A stretch of DNA of 64,000 nucleotides from Harmothoe impar (taxonomy: Eukaryota; Annelida; Polychaeta; Phyllodocida; Polynoidae), in NCBI GenBank assembly GCA_947462335.1, contig OX381721.1, forward strand, positions 34,522,303 to 34,586,302, written 5' to 3'. Both the position numbers and the translations under genes were made by a program. The notes beneath the pieces were generated by a model. The model saw only the letters and a program-made list of their open reading frames with translations. It did not search any database and was not told the origin of the DNA. Positions 40,705 to 51,983 of the stretch are shown here, piece after piece (the first letter of the stretch is position 1; the number at the start of each line of letters is the position of its first letter).

Positions 40705-41338
40705 ATGCAGCTAGAGGTGAGGGTCCTGGAGGTACCAGACTCCTGCCACATCTAGGTAAGGGTCCTGGTAGTACCAGACTCCTGCCACAACTAGGTAAGG
40801 GTCCTGGAGGTACTAGACTCCTGCCACAGCTAGGTAAGGGTCCTGGAGGTACTAGACTCCTGCCACAGCTAGGTAAGGGTCCTGGTGGTACCAGACTCAT
40901 GCCACAGCTAGGTAAGGGTCCTGGTAGTACCAGACTCCTGCCACATCTAGGTAAGGGTCCTGGTAGTACCAGACTCCTGCCACAACTAGGTAAGGGTCCT
41001 GGAGGTACTAGACTCCTGCCACAGCTAGGTAAGGGTCCTGGTGGTACCAGACTCATGCCACAGCTAGGTAAGGGTCCTGGTGGTACCAGACTCCTGCCAC
41101 AGCTAGGTAAGGGTCCTGGTGGTACTAGACTCCTGCCACAGCTAGGCAAGGGTCCTGGAGGTACCAGACTCCTGCCACAGCTAGGTAAGGGTCCTGGAGG
41201 TACCAGACTCCTGCCACAGCTAGGCAAGGGTCCTGGAGGTACCAGACTCCTGCCACAGCTAGGTAAGGGTCCTGGAGGTATTATGCTCCTGTCATAACTA
41301 GGTGAGGGTCCTGGTAGTACCAGACTCCTTCCAGAACT
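40705..41338. repeat. 39-bp minisatellite, block 1 (~16 copies)
   Basis: Unit contains CTAGGTAAGGGTCCTGG.GGTACCAGACTCCTGCCACA. Variants alternate GGAGG/GGTGG/GGTAG and CAGACTCCT/CAGACTCAT, showing higher-order duplication. Because 39 is a multiple of three, it is open on both strands (for example as GKGPGGTRLLPQL repeats); I treat it as non-coding. Confidence 0.9.
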
Positions 41339-41447
41339 AATGTAAACACACTTTATTTTGCTCTGTACAGAATATAAATCCGCGTGAATTTGTACTTTAT
41401 AGCGAATCCGCAAAGATTTATACCACTGAAAATATATAGTTATACAG

Positions 41448-41665
41448 TAGGTAAGCGTCCTGGTGGTACCAGACTCCTGCCACAACTAGGTAAGGGTCCT
41501 GGTGGTACCAGACTCCTGCCACAACTAGGTAAGGGTCCTGGTGGTACCAGACTCCTGCCACAACTAGGTGAGGGTCCTGGTGGTACCAGACTCCTGCCAC
41601 AACTAGGTGAGGGTCCTGGTGGTACCAGACTCCTGCCACAACTAGGTGAGGGTCCTGGTGGTCAC
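41448..41665. repeat. 39-bp minisatellite, block 2
   Basis: Five to six units of the same sequence, separated from block 1 by 110 bp of unrelated AT-rich DNA (41339-41447). Units near the end carry GGTGAGGG in place of GGTAAGGG. Confidence 0.9.
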
Positions 41666-41669
41666 AAAT

Positions 41670-42110
41670 ATAAAGTTTAATGTGACAGTGGAACTATCTG
41701 GAAACTGTGTATTCCTAATCTTGGACAGCATAACAATACAATTAAACCATTTACTTAGTGAACACGGGTATTGATAAAGCTATTAACCTTAATGTGCAAA
41801 AAAAAAGTAGCGGAGCATTCACATCGCCTATCTAACACTATTATCCTTAAGGTAGGTTGATATATCCCTAGGCCAAATCAAAAGCTTATTGGCACATCCT
41901 CAAAGAAGGCTTATCGAAGCAACCTTATAAACCTTTCCATTGAATGCTTCAGGAGCTCGTAAACCACAGTCCTTTACTATTTCTGATTGCTTTAAGGATA
42001 TATACCTCCTTGAAGCTAGACGATTTAATGAAAATTTCTATTCCCTACCCCTCCTGATCTCTCATCCCACCCTGAGCAGTGCTTAGAGCCCACCCTGTGT
42101 ATGTGGGCTT
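41670..42110. other. No feature recognised
   Basis: AT-rich DNA with no supported gene. Confidence 0.3.
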
Positions 42111-42114
42111 GTTA

Positions 42115-42250
42115 TTGCCGGAAGTGATGTGCCGGAAGTGGGTTAAACTCCAGAACGAGGCTGATGGCGGGTGTGGAGTGGAAGCTGATTGGCTGAGTTT
42201 GTGGAATGGCTTGAAGCCCCGCGGCAGTTTACTCAGGCTGCACCAGGTAT
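42115..42250 (+). promoter_or_regulatory. Possible GC-rich promoter segment with paired ETS sites
   Basis: GCCGGAAGTGATGTGCCGGAAGTGGG gives two ETS sites 15 bp apart, followed by an inverted CCAAT box (GATTGGCTG) and a possible donor CCAG/GTATGT at 42246. A 5' exon is conceivable, but no downstream exon was identified. Confidence 0.3.
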
Positions 42251-42329
42251 GTTTACGTTTAGCGAAAACTGAGCCAGGCCTAGAGATTTCTTTCCCAAAA
42301 ATACAAAATGTTAATACCATTACTTGTCA

Positions 42330-42412
42330 ATAACATTTTTCGGCATGATTTACCAATGCGGTACTGGCAGGAATATCATCGGTGCTGCATCATGCTGACC
42401 CTTAAAGGATTA
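42330..42412. mobile_element. Double-palindrome MITE, one-hairpin fragment
   Basis: GGCATGATTTACCAATGCGGTACTGG, then GGTGCTGCATCATGCTGACCCTTAAAGGATTAA. Confidence 0.5.
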
Positions 42413-42822
42413 AGGCCTTTATTGGCCTTTTTAGAGTCAACATTGAAATTTGGCTAAATTCCCGGCCTACTTTCATTAGTGACTCTGCCTGCATACACAC
42501 AACACCAGCAACACATTGCTTTTATTGGCCTTGGGGCGGGGGCGGGGGCGATAGTAGCAAAGCTTTTTACCCAGAGTGTTCCTCCCATGTTATCTTTTTC
42601 CGAGAGTTTATTTCACTGAGGACCGCAATAATCTCAGGGTAGTGTACCCAAAGTGTATTTTCAGTAGGATCTAAGCAAGTTTTTATTTACATTTTTCATT
42701 GGTTTACTTCCTGTCATGGTAGTTTACATGAGTTCAGCGAACAATATTTTCCAAGGAATCAGCAAAGAACAACGCATTGTGATACAAGCAGTACGTCATG
42801 ACTAACCCTCTCTGGACCTGAA

Positions 42823-43137
42823 GGCTGTGTCTCACGACCTTGGGACAATGTTTTTGTCTCTGACCGGGTGCCGTCTCTGACCAGGTGCCGTCTCTGACCA
42901 GCTTGGCTTGATAAGGTCAAAATACTAACAGCAGGAGGCTAATTATAATTATAACTATGATTATATAACAACCGCCATAACGTTTTTCCAAATCCTTATA
43001 TATATGAGTATAATTCTTTTTAAAACACCTTTTTCTGACAGCTGGTCAGAGACGGCACCCGGTCAGAGACGGCACCCGGTCAGAGACGGCACCCGATCAG
43101 AGACAAAAACATTGTCCCAAGGTCGTGAGACACAGCC
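42823..43137. mobile_element. GACCGGGTGCCA MITE, subfamily 2 (315 bp)
   Basis: Ends GGCTGTGTCTCACGACCTTG and CAAGGTCGTGAGACACAGCC with TGAA duplicated at 42819-42822 and 43138-43141. The unit is TCTCTGACCGGGTGCCG, three at the left and three to four at the right in inverse orientation. Outer ends agree with copies 1 and 3, but the internal sequence differs. Confidence 0.8.
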
Positions 43138-43314
43138 TGAAAGGGCCATGCACCCCCTCCTACCCATGGGAAAAAGAGAGCTCATAAGGCATTTAATAGC
43201 AAAGCCAAGTTGCATTCACACTCAAGACAGGCTTACATCTTGTGTTTAAGACTCCAGCCCCTACCCTATAATGCAATGAGAGCTTCCTTTGTAGCCATTG
43301 ATGGAGACCCCCGG

Positions 43315-43435
43315 CACCTATTCACGGCCCGGCACCTATTAATTCCAAAGGCCCTGTACCCCCGGCTCCTAATCAAAACAGGCACCTATTCAAAACCTGG
43401 CCCCTATATGCGACAATACGGTACATGTACTTGGC
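43315..43435. repeat. GGCACCTATTCA repeat cluster
   Basis: Repeated CCCGGCACCTATT and GGCACCTATTCAAAAC words ending GCGACAATACGGTAC, resembling the 14139-14333 family. Ends not resolved. Confidence 0.4.
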
Positions 43436-43927
43436 TTTGCCATGAACCTTGCAATAGGGGAATTCTCACATTCATCATCATCGCTCAATTGGATATAGAC
43501 AGTACATAACATTCAAAAAGTAGCCGACTTTAATTCAGTACTATATGTGTATAGATATATGCCAAGGATATAATGGTCGACTTTCTGTCAGACAGAAGTC
43601 CCCATCACCAGATTCCCAGTCACCCCACCCCCATAGCTGTATCAAAACATGAACTATAACCCACAAACAGCCGTGAAAGGCCATAATTACTGCCATAAGG
43701 AACCAATCTCAGAGCTAGATGGTATTTTGGGAGGCTGCTATAAAGGTTTTGTCAGAAAAAGTAGGACCGCAAACAGAAGTGGAGTACAAAAGGTGTATAG
43801 AGGGACCGACCACCAAAGTGGTGGTTGGGTCCCAGTCCCTGCACGCACACCTTGTGCAAACCTCACCACCGTAAAACTTCAACCATCCGTCCATCCTGTT
43901 TTTGAATATTTCTTTTATGTGAGTTGA

Positions 43928-44091
43928 TTTCATTTCTCGGAAGAAGGCGGTCGACTTATAGTTGAGTGTTAATATGCATTTGGAATATAGCGAAAACCAC
44001 ATGTAATTATATTTTTGGGGTTCGTTTTTTAAAGTGGGAGGTTGACTTATAGGTGAAGTTGACTTATAGCCAAGGTTTTACGGTAACCCTT
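43928..44091. repeat. Half element ending GGTTTTACGGTA
   Basis: Repeats of GTCGACTTATAG / GTTGACTTATAG lead to CCAAGGTTTTACGGTA, the inverted end of the 38559 family. Confidence 0.5.
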
Positions 44092-44240
44092 TGAATACAG
44101 CATAGTGCTTTCGTATACATTTTCCTTCGTTTGAGGCGTAAATGTCGCTGACTTGGTGCTGCATTAGTGCTCCATGATGAAAAATAAATATGATTGAGGC
44201 ATCATGCTTTACCACCACCCTAAAGCACTAGGCCGCGTTC
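44091..44240. mobile_element. Double-palindrome MITE, deleted copy
   Basis: Left AACCCTTTGAATACAGCATAGTGCTTTCG, an arm TGGTGCTGCATTAGTGCTCCATGATGA, and a right end CACCCTAAAGCACTA. The cores are gone. Confidence 0.5.
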
Positions 44241-44812
44241 GGAAATTTCAATATTGACCACCGTCGACCTGCCATTTGAGACACTTAAAACTCTCACAGT
44301 GTTTAGCCACCTATACCAAATTTTAGCTTATGACATGCAGAAAAATATATAACGGGTGTGACCGCAAAAAGTCAGGCTAGATTTTGCATGAATCGCCATG
44401 GTAACGGGGTAGTGGTTTTGTACAATGAGGCCTATGGAGCGTATAGATACACTATAGGGCCGTTTCACCCCCATAAACCTACACTGTTTATAGGGAGTAG
44501 ATAAATCCTTCTTTTAGGACTATAAATAAACACTTTCTGATCACCCCAATAACAAATAACCATGTATTTAACCCTTCTGTCACTCCCCTATAGGCTTAAT
44601 CCCGCAAAATAACAAAGTTCATAAGGGACTCTTTGGCCAGTAAACCCGGAAGTGACCCGATTTAGGGTGGTGACACCTTAAGGTGCGATTCCCATGTTTT
44701 GAGGAACCCTTTCAGTTAAAAGCATTGGTATTCTCAAATCACTCCCAGTTACATAACAGTTTGCAGTCATAATATATGTGTAACCATGGCTAGTAAAAAA
44801 AAATCAGCATTG

Positions 44813-44965
44813 TTGAGTGCATGCATCATGCCGACCCTTCAAGAGTGTATCATTCCTGTGAAGTTGGTATGATGTAGATTATAAGGGATTTAATTAATGC
44901 ATCATACTGACAAAGTACTTGAAGCAAATAAAGCATTATACAGTCCCTCAATGGTTGAAAAAGAC
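44813..44965. mobile_element. Double-palindrome MITE, right half
   Basis: GAGTGCATGCATCATGCCGACCCTTCAAGAGTGTATC, AATGCATCATACTGACAAAG, right end TAAAGCATTATACAGTCCCTCAATGG. Confidence 0.55.
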
Positions 44966-46265
44966 AGTTTCCACACACTGTTCTATATCAAACTGCTTAA
45001 AAAGATTCCACAAACATGTCTGGCGCTTGTTGTCTGCCAGACACAGGTTATTGGTAAGCATTGGAAACAACCAGGAGTTGACCAGGCCCCTTTAATGTAT
45101 GCACAGCCAGAGCATTGACTGTCAGATGAAAATATACAAAATCTTACCAAGAAATGAGCCAGGCTAAATTTGAAAGAAAACATTTGAATTGTATCTGTAC
45201 GTCTAGCGCACATAAGAATTTCTGCCTGATTTTCTTGTCTAGAAATAGGGCCCAGAAGCCTAGGGGTGAAAATCGACTAATGGAAAATGGACCTCCGCTC
45301 CAGTCTGGGCGCGATGGACCATAAAACAGGACCTCGGTCCCACGGGGGTAGGTCATGTGATATGGGGCGTGAGGCGAGGAGACTTGGGGCTAAGAAGGGC
45401 ATTTTACACTTTGGCTTTGGACGCGAATTTATTATAGTTACCAACAGGACAGAAATGGCGGCTGTTGGGGGCAAGGGGGGGGGGGGGTCATTTAAGTCAT
45501 AGCTACACCTAACGACGACGGTGATCAAGTATATTGACTGGGTGAGAAAAAAACGGTGGTAAAGTTGGGAAAATCGCAAAACAATTGCCCAACCCTGATA
45601 CACTCCTGAAGCTAAAACTGAAATTGAACACAGCACTGTTGATGGCGCTTTTGCGCACCAAACGCTAGGCCATCATGGTTGGAAATCTATGAATTTAGTG
45701 ACACAATCATATAGGAAAATCTTGAAAAATAGTTGCATTTCTTTAGGAAACCAGGGGGGCGCGAAAGGTGACTCCATTTGATAATGAATGTATTCATGTT
45801 TTCTTGAGTTTACACACGGTTAATGCTGTATGATAAACAAAATGGCGGTGGTACGATTGGGACATGTGTCGTGTACTGGACGGATTGCCGACACGGCCTC
45901 GTGAGGAGGTGTTAGGGTAATCGATGATCCTCCCTCTGGTGGAAGATTTGTGAACCTTATCGAGCATGTAAAAGGGGCTTAGCCGCAGGGGTTTGTGGGA
46001 TTGGGGAGCGGAGGTTTGTGTTGGGGAGGCCGCGGAGGGATTTACACACAGGGTGAGAGGGCAGCGGAAGGATACTCATGGGACTACTGAGAAAGTAGTG
46101 CCAGAGGTAGGACTAGCATTGGGATGAGTACTTATGATTCTAAATCAGCTAATAGTTTAGGGGGACGAGGGAGACCGGTTGGGACTAACTCAGATATAGA
46201 CACAGGACTACATTGCGTCCTCTTTGCGATTCTCTTAAAGTAGTCCTCAAAGGCACATATAGATG
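44965..46265. other. Long stretch without recognised gene
   Basis: Contains a G run (45473-45488) and GC-rich segments (45300-45400, 45990-46060). Short frames on both strands have no domain signature. Confidence 0.3.
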
Positions 46266-46267
46266 TA

Positions 46268-46268
<1 letters not shown>

Positions 46269-46335
<67 letters not shown>
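46269..46335. repeat. (TA)n microsatellite, ~33 units
   Basis: Uninterrupted TA dinucleotides; prone to cruciform formation and length change. Ile-Tyr frames on both strands are artefacts. Confidence 0.95.
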
Positions 46336-46337
<2 letters not shown>

Positions 46338-46859
46338 GGGCCATATAGGTGGTCAGTCTGATCTATTAGAGAATGGATGTAGCATTGAAAGATCAAGATA
46401 AACCGATTCTAAAAACACTCCTCCTTCCCATCCCCTACAAGTATACCCTATAAGTACTAAAGGGTTGTAATATTTAAAAGGCAATAAACCCATGTCTTTA
46501 TATAGGTAACATTGGAAGACTCTGTGGTAGCATGGACCACAGTATAGAGTTGTTATACTGCCCTGTGTTACCTCTGTATAGTGGTACTGTCTCAGAGGCT
46601 GCAGGCAGAGGGTGTAAATGATAAGGTGCAAAGTGGCTTCAGAGTATGAAACATTTAACATGGCAGACTTACACGCCCGAGTGAAGTGCAGTAGGGAGTG
46701 AAATCTACAAGGCGCTTGCGAGTTAGCTGGGGGTGCGCAAAGCACCGTGGGGGATATATGTGAATTGACGCTAGATCAATGTTCAAATTGCACGCCGTCC
46801 AGTTCCGTCAACGATCTATATTCTCAGCACTTCCGCACGGTGCCTCGCTCGCTCTATGC

Positions 46860-47035
46860 TTAGTTAACTTCCGGCGGCCATCTTGGATTCACATTTCCCC
46901 TGGGGCGGTTTGGCTGGTACCCGGAGAGTGCCTAGAGGAGATGGAGGCAGCCAACCGCAACCAGCGATATCAGTCGTCCAATCAGAACCGCCGTTACAAC
47001 CCAGACATGGGGTCGTGTGGACGCATGAGCAGAAA
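46860..47035 (+). promoter_or_regulatory. Candidate TATA-less promoter and first coding exon
   Basis: ACTTCCGGCGGCCATCTTGG (46868-46887) combines an ETS-like and a YY1-like (GCCATCTTG) site, typical of metazoan housekeeping promoters. About 55 bp on, ATG at 46940 (GAGATGG) opens a frame rich in Asn, Arg and Gln (MEAANRNQRYQSSNQNRRYN) that runs to the MITE at about 47070. CCAATCAGAA (46978) lies in the opposite sense. The protein is not recognised and no downstream exon was found. Confidence 0.3.
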
Positions 47036-47069
47036 GCTATTTCTACCAATAAGGTCTGCTTGGTTAGAC

Positions 47070-47296
47070 CTTTAAGTGCCGCAAAGTGCTTTGCTGAGAA
47101 GGCATGATGCATGAATGCAGCCATAAGTGTACTAGCCAGCGCTGCATTTATGCATCATGCCGACCCTTCGGGAGTGTATCAACCCATTGGGTTGGCATGG
47201 AGATTGAATGCCGCAATGATGAGGGCACCATTCATGCATCATGACAACCAAAGGCATATTACATTAATAAGGGATGCAGCCCTAACAGGGTTAGAC
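47070..47296. mobile_element. Double-palindrome MITE
   Basis: Left TTTAAGTGCCGCAAAGTGCTTTG, arm GGCATGATGCATGAATGCAGCC, return GCTGCATTTATGCATCATGCCGACCCTTCGGGAGTGTATC. Second hairpin half deleted; right CATTAATAAGGGATGCAGCCCTAACAGGGTTA. Confidence 0.7.
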
Positions 47297-47299
47297 ACA

Positions 47300-48200
47300 T
47301 TGGTCACGTGACGTGGGGGGTGGAGACTGAGGGTGGGCCATGAGGGATGTACTCTAGCAGCAAACCAGCCATGCATGATTCTTTACTGTTTTTACATGTA
47401 TCCCCCCAATACTAATTTTCATTACTCTCCCCTGGTCCTTGCCTATGCTATCTTGTACTTGGAAACTTTATATTTTTGTTGTAGTAGTTGTCCTTCATTT
47501 CCCGATATCCTTGCTTCACTTCACTAAAGAGAATGTATTGATCTTCCTTGTTTGGTGTAAATCACATACTATATGGCAAACATCATGCTTGTCACTTCAT
47601 GGGGAAAAAATCGCATTTTCATGATGTTTGGACTTTTCAAGGTTACTAACTACCCTCCTATCATTAAGGTGCTTTAATCCACTTGTAAAAGTAGATTTAC
47701 TGGACTTGAAGTAACAAACTAATTGGAAGATGTCAAAAACAAAAGGTTTGACTCAAAGAGAGGTCTTACATCTGCATGATGCATCAATGCAGGTCTTCAG
47801 GCATCCTTCGTGGGTGGTCATTTGTTGACAAGAGGGTGGGCATTGTCAGTGACCATAATGATTTGGCCCTCTCGAGGTGGTACCAAATTTAAATAGAGAA
47901 ACCAAAACAGACAGTGTATCACTTTACAGTATTGTGGTAAATTTGAGCCCAGCTGATTTGATATTTCTAACAGTAGGGGACGGAAAAATATTAGAGCACG
48001 AGAATGAAAATCCAAGAACCCCTCTGTTCTTTAAAACATCACGACTCCCTTAAAGGGATATTCTTATCATGCCACAACACTGAACTCGTGGAGAGCGGCT
48101 CACAAACAAATCAAACAAAGTGTCGGGAGCAGCTCAAGTAGCTCAGAGCAGCTCGCGAGTCGCTGAAGGCGCAGTCAATACCGGGCCGGGTAACCAACCA
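47300..48200. other. No gene recognised; one MITE remnant
   Basis: TGCATGATGCATCAATGCAGG at 47775-47796 is an isolated arm of the double-palindrome family. A CTCAAGTAGCTCAGAGCAGCTCGCGAG cluster lies near 48132-48160. Confidence 0.35.
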
Positions 48201-48206
48201 CGTGGT

Positions 48207-48400
48207 AACCCTTAAAGGACTGCAGGTCTGTTGTCGTCATGATGCTTGAATGCAGGACCAGGCTGCAGGGCTGCATCATGCTGACACTTTGGGAATGTAT
48301 CAACGCTGTAGGGCCGCCCTGATACTTAAATGAAGCCCGAGCGAGCAGTGTACTCGCCAGGGCTGCATTCATGCATCATGACAATAACGTGCTTGATACA
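48207..48400. mobile_element. Double-palindrome MITE
   Basis: AACCCTTAAAGGACTGCAGG at left, GTCATGATGCTTGAATGCAGG, ATCATGCTGACACTTTGGGAATGTATC, and core GAGCGAGCAGTGTACTCGCCAGGGCTGCATTCATGCATCATGAC. Confidence 0.65.
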
Positions 48401-48540
48401 TTCAAGCTGCACAATGCATTAATGTACCATGCTCCTTATCAGCAGAATGCATGAATGCAGCCCTGGCGAGTAACTCGCCACTGCTGCATCCATGCTGATG
48501 ATGATAAAGGGTAAGAGTGATGCATTATAGTAGTGAAGGG
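48401..48540. mobile_element. Double-palindrome MITE, adjoining copy
   Basis: CTGCACAATGCATTAATG at left; a well-kept first palindrome GCAGAATGCATGAATGCAGCCCTGGCGAGTAACTCGCCACTGCTGCATCCATGC; the second half is missing. Confidence 0.65.
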
Positions 48541-50525
48541 ACAGTCGATACGCGGCAGGATAACCTGGCAGGACATCGACAAACAGTTAAAGGCCCATCT
48601 CGTGTGGCATCGAGGGGGCAGTATCCGAGTCCCCCTGTTCTTATCATCCTATATGCCGCTGTGAGGGGAGCAGGAGGAGAAGACTATGTCCAGAAACAGA
48701 GCAAATATGGGCCAGAACGAGGCCACAGACCAGGAGTCATACTCCCGACTTCCATAACCCTGAAGCTGGTAAAATTATGTATCTGGAGGAAGCTAGGAAA
48801 GGACACTCATATGGTAATTGACTCATTAAGAGAGTGTTGCCTTGTTCAGAATGAGAACATTCACTGAAATTCCCTCTGCTTGGCCAAACTTGCAACAGCA
48901 TTTGATCAATGCCCAAAGTAAAGGGAGATACCGTACTCATGGTAGGCGTGCAGGGTCAAGAGAAGGTTACCAACTACACTACCCTGAGGAAAGGTGGAGT
49001 CAGCTTGACTTTCTTGACTGGAATGCTACCAAAGTGAAGTCCTTTAAGGAGAGTTAATCATTGCGTGAGTTCCTTTTTACAGTGGAGTCGGATATATGGC
49101 TACATTTTCCCTCAGTCCAGCGTTTCTAGCCTGCCTGCCAAAGGGAGTCTAGTAGCCAACGAGAGAGTCCAGCATTGATAACCAGATGCTGAATCTTCCT
49201 CCAAGGGTTCAGAATTCTAAAGGCGCTGCTTTAATAGATTGAATAGGGATAGCCCGACTCCTCTTGAAAGTGAGTGTTTTTTTTTGTCAAAATGGCTTAC
49301 TCTGGAAAGTGAGTGTGAAGTGGTTGCTGTAGCTACTACGGCCGCAGCTATTGCCAGGTTACCATGGACACGGTCTCCGAGACCGGGTGATGTGTCGGAG
49401 TATGAAGAGCACCATTGATTTCTGGGATACAAGATGGCAGCGTGTGGACATCCGGGTATCGCTATAACCTCGTATTGACCAAGCTGCCCCCTGGCGGCAA
49501 AGTGCCGAGTTACAGCGAGTGGAGAGTGAATTGATCCGCTTCATATTGTCACTCTTCTGTCGTGATTTAGGAGGTAGAGGCCTTCATGAACTGTGGCCAG
49601 AACGAGGTAAGGGTCCTGGAGCCTATTTCTCTTTGGTAATCTCCTGGTGCATGGGCATGGCTTCAAGAACTACCATAGTGGTTTGATTCGAGCCCTCACA
49701 TTGGCATGGTACATAAATACCGTGCAGCTCTTTGCAGCATCGTATTTTGAAACCATACGCACTATACCGTAATGGCCCGTTAAACGCTTTTGCTAAAATA
49801 CATTTCAGGAGCGCTCCTTTGAGACCCCTCTGCATAAACAGGCCTTAACACTGAACCTGCATTCAGCAACTGCAGTAACGCAGAGTGCAGTACAGTGCAG
49901 TGCAGTACAGCTTTTTAATTATCTGATTTGTTGAATTATTTAAATATTGCAAAGTAACAAATTGCACTTTTAAAATGAATTCTGTATGTACTGCTTCCTT
50001 TACGTTTTCAGTATCAGGGTATATTGCAACATAATGTCCAGCTTGGTGTGAGAGGGGCTGTAGCTCTACAGCAGATTTTTCAAATAAATCCGTGGCCAAT
50101 TTTTTAAACAGAGTAGAAGAGGATATTGAACATTGGTTTCCTGTTTCTCAACAATGGACAGGTCCTTCTGGTTAAGCCATAATTATGTCGAAATGATAAG
50201 TACATGCAGGTGGGCCAGGCAAGGGTCTCCTAGTACATGTCGGATGGCGACATCTTGTGTTGGGTGATAATCTTGCACAGGAACTGCCTGAATGGCGGAG
50301 CCTTTTTAAAAATAAATATGCACAACATATATTAACTGATCAATGAAAGGGCACGAATGTAGAGAATCTGTTTTTCTGTTTATAAACAGATATTGTTTGT
50401 TCTTCTAGTTCTTAGTCAATTAGTCTTGTTTTCCTCCCTCTAGGATCTCGTGCACCAACCCCCTCCCCTCTCTATATCCCATTCCACCTCCCAGACATTC
50501 TACCACCTCATTGGGCCCCAAAACC
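48540..50525. other. Long stretch without recognised gene
   Basis: Several short frames but no domain signature. AACGAGGTAAGGGTCCTGGAG at 49602-49622 resembles one unit of the 39-bp minisatellite. A CAGTACAGTGCAGTGCAGTACAG run (49885-49910) is a small tandem repeat. Confidence 0.35.
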
Positions 50526-50529
50526 ATTT

Positions 50530-50788
50530 AAATCCTAAAGGGCAGCATAGTGCTTTGATGTACTGTTCCCTTGGCCGTCATGATGCATGAATGCAGCCCT
50601 GGCGAGTCTGCACACTAGTGCTGCATTCAAGCATCATGCATGATGACTCTACCGGTTCGATAAACTACCGAAGGGCCAGCATGATGCAGTATTACGGCCT
50701 TCATGTGTAGACCGGTCAGGGATGCATCCATGCATCATGACATCCAAGTATGTCAGTCCCTCATTAAAGCACCATGCGGCCCTAAGGC
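50530..50788. mobile_element. Double-palindrome MITE, nearly complete
   Basis: Left AAATCCTAAAGGGCAGCATAGTGCTTTGATG, arm GTCATGATGCATGAATGCAGCCCTGGCGAG, return GTGCTGCATTCAAGCATCATGCATGATGAC; right ATTAAAGCACCATGCGGCCCTAAGG. Confidence 0.7.
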
Positions 50789-51055
50789 TCTGCCTCTCGT
50801 CCTCCTCGTCTTACAGTCCTATCATCAAACCCGCCACATTACAAGACGCAGTAAAAACACCACACAACTCTGGAATTGCCTTTAAATGAATTCAATTCCT
50901 ATTTTTTCCCATGTCTCTAATCTAAAATAACCGGCTTTGCATCTAGCCGACAAGGGCTCAAGGGTGATATCCTATCGGTGTCCGTGTTTTGATACTTTCA
51001 ATTAGGTTTATCGCGCCCGGCGAGATCTCCTGTCATCCCCTCCTTTGTGGACAAA

Positions 51056-51091
51056 ATGGCGGCGCCCATGATCCACAATGGGCGCCGCCAT
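51056..51091. repeat. GC-rich hairpin with 14-bp perfect arms
   Basis: ATGGCGGCGCCCAT (51056-51069) pairs with ATGGGCGCCGCCAT (51078-51091) across an 8-nt loop. Each arm carries an ATGGCGGC YY1-type word. Confidence 0.6.
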
Positions 51092-51251
51092 ATCTTTTAT
51101 CCCGGAACTAGCAGGGAATGACGGGAAGACATGTGATCTCTGACTGTAGTGTCGGATTACTCTCCAAGCACATCGTTCCTGCTTTAACATACTCACTGAA
51201 TCTCTGCTCAAAGTTATGTGTTGTATCTATAGTTATGAGGCTATGACAGAA

Positions 51252-51657
51252 GGCTGTGTGTGTCATGAGATCGGGCCGATTGAAACATCTTTGACCGGGT
51301 GCAAGCTTTGACCGGGTGCAAGCTTTGACCGGGTGCCAGCTGTGACCAGGTGCCAGCTTTGACCGGGTGCAAGCTTTGACCGGGTGCCAGCTTGACCGGG
51401 TGCCAGCTTTAACCGGGTGCCAGCTTTGACCGGCCAACATGAAAGAAATATTGAAGAAAAATTAATTTCTTCTTTGATATGTAAGGGATGATATAAAGAA
51501 AATGACGGTGGTTGTATCTTCATATATGGCTTTGCCTGCCCTAAATAAACTCTTTAATGTCAGCTGGTCAAAGCTGGCATCCGGTCAAAGATGTCACCCG
51601 GTCAAATCTGGCACCAGGTCAAAGACGTTTCAATTGGCCCGATCTCATGACACAGCC
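51252..51657. mobile_element. GACCGGGTGCCA MITE, copy 3 (406 bp, expanded array)
   Basis: Starts GGCTGTGTGTGTCATGAGATCG, ends GATCTCATGACACAGCC, with AGAA duplicated at 51248-51251 and 51658-51661. The left subterminal array has grown to about nine CTTTGACCGGGTGC[C/A]A units, against two to three in copy 1; the right array has four. The centre matches copy 1 (TTCTTCTTTGATATGTAAGG). Confidence 0.8.
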
Positions 51658-51718
51658 AGAAATTGAGATGTTATGTATAACTGCAGACAGAATGAGTGAC
51701 TCACCTGTGCAGCATGGG

Positions 51719-51746
51719 GGGTGCAGAGCCCCCCCCCCCCCCCCCA
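51719..51746. repeat. C homopolymer region
   Basis: AGCCCCCCCC... run of about 18 C (51729-51746). Confidence 0.8.
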
Positions 51747-51884
51747 AGGTCGCCGAAATTAAGGGCTCCAAGTCACAAAGTCGCTTTTCCTGACCATTTT
51801 TACCACAGCCAAATTATTGTATGAGGTCGCCAACTCGCCAATAGTGAACAGCCTAGAGCCACCAGCATGCTTGCATTATTTTAA

Positions 51885-51983
51885 ACATACGGGGTTAAAA
51901 CTCGACTAAAGGGCCAACAGGATGTATACACAAGGTGTGCGAGTTACACACAGATGCTGCATTAGTGCATCATGATAACAAAT
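51885..51983. mobile_element. Double-palindrome MITE remnant
   Basis: GCCAACAGGATGTATACACAAGG and TGCTGCATTAGTGCATCATGATAACAAAT survive. Confidence 0.4.

Noticed and set aside
40659..41297. A 212-residue frame with repeating GKGPGGTRLLPQL, and a 260-residue frame on the other strand
   Set aside because: The 39-bp minisatellite period is a multiple of three, which keeps frames open on both strands. No signal peptide, unique domain or splice context supports a protein.
45287..45502. 71-residue Gly/Arg-rich frame
   Set aside because: No domain, ends in a G-run-encoded Gly tract; compositional.
46132..46401. Ile-Tyr repeat frames
   Set aside because: (TA)n microsatellite.
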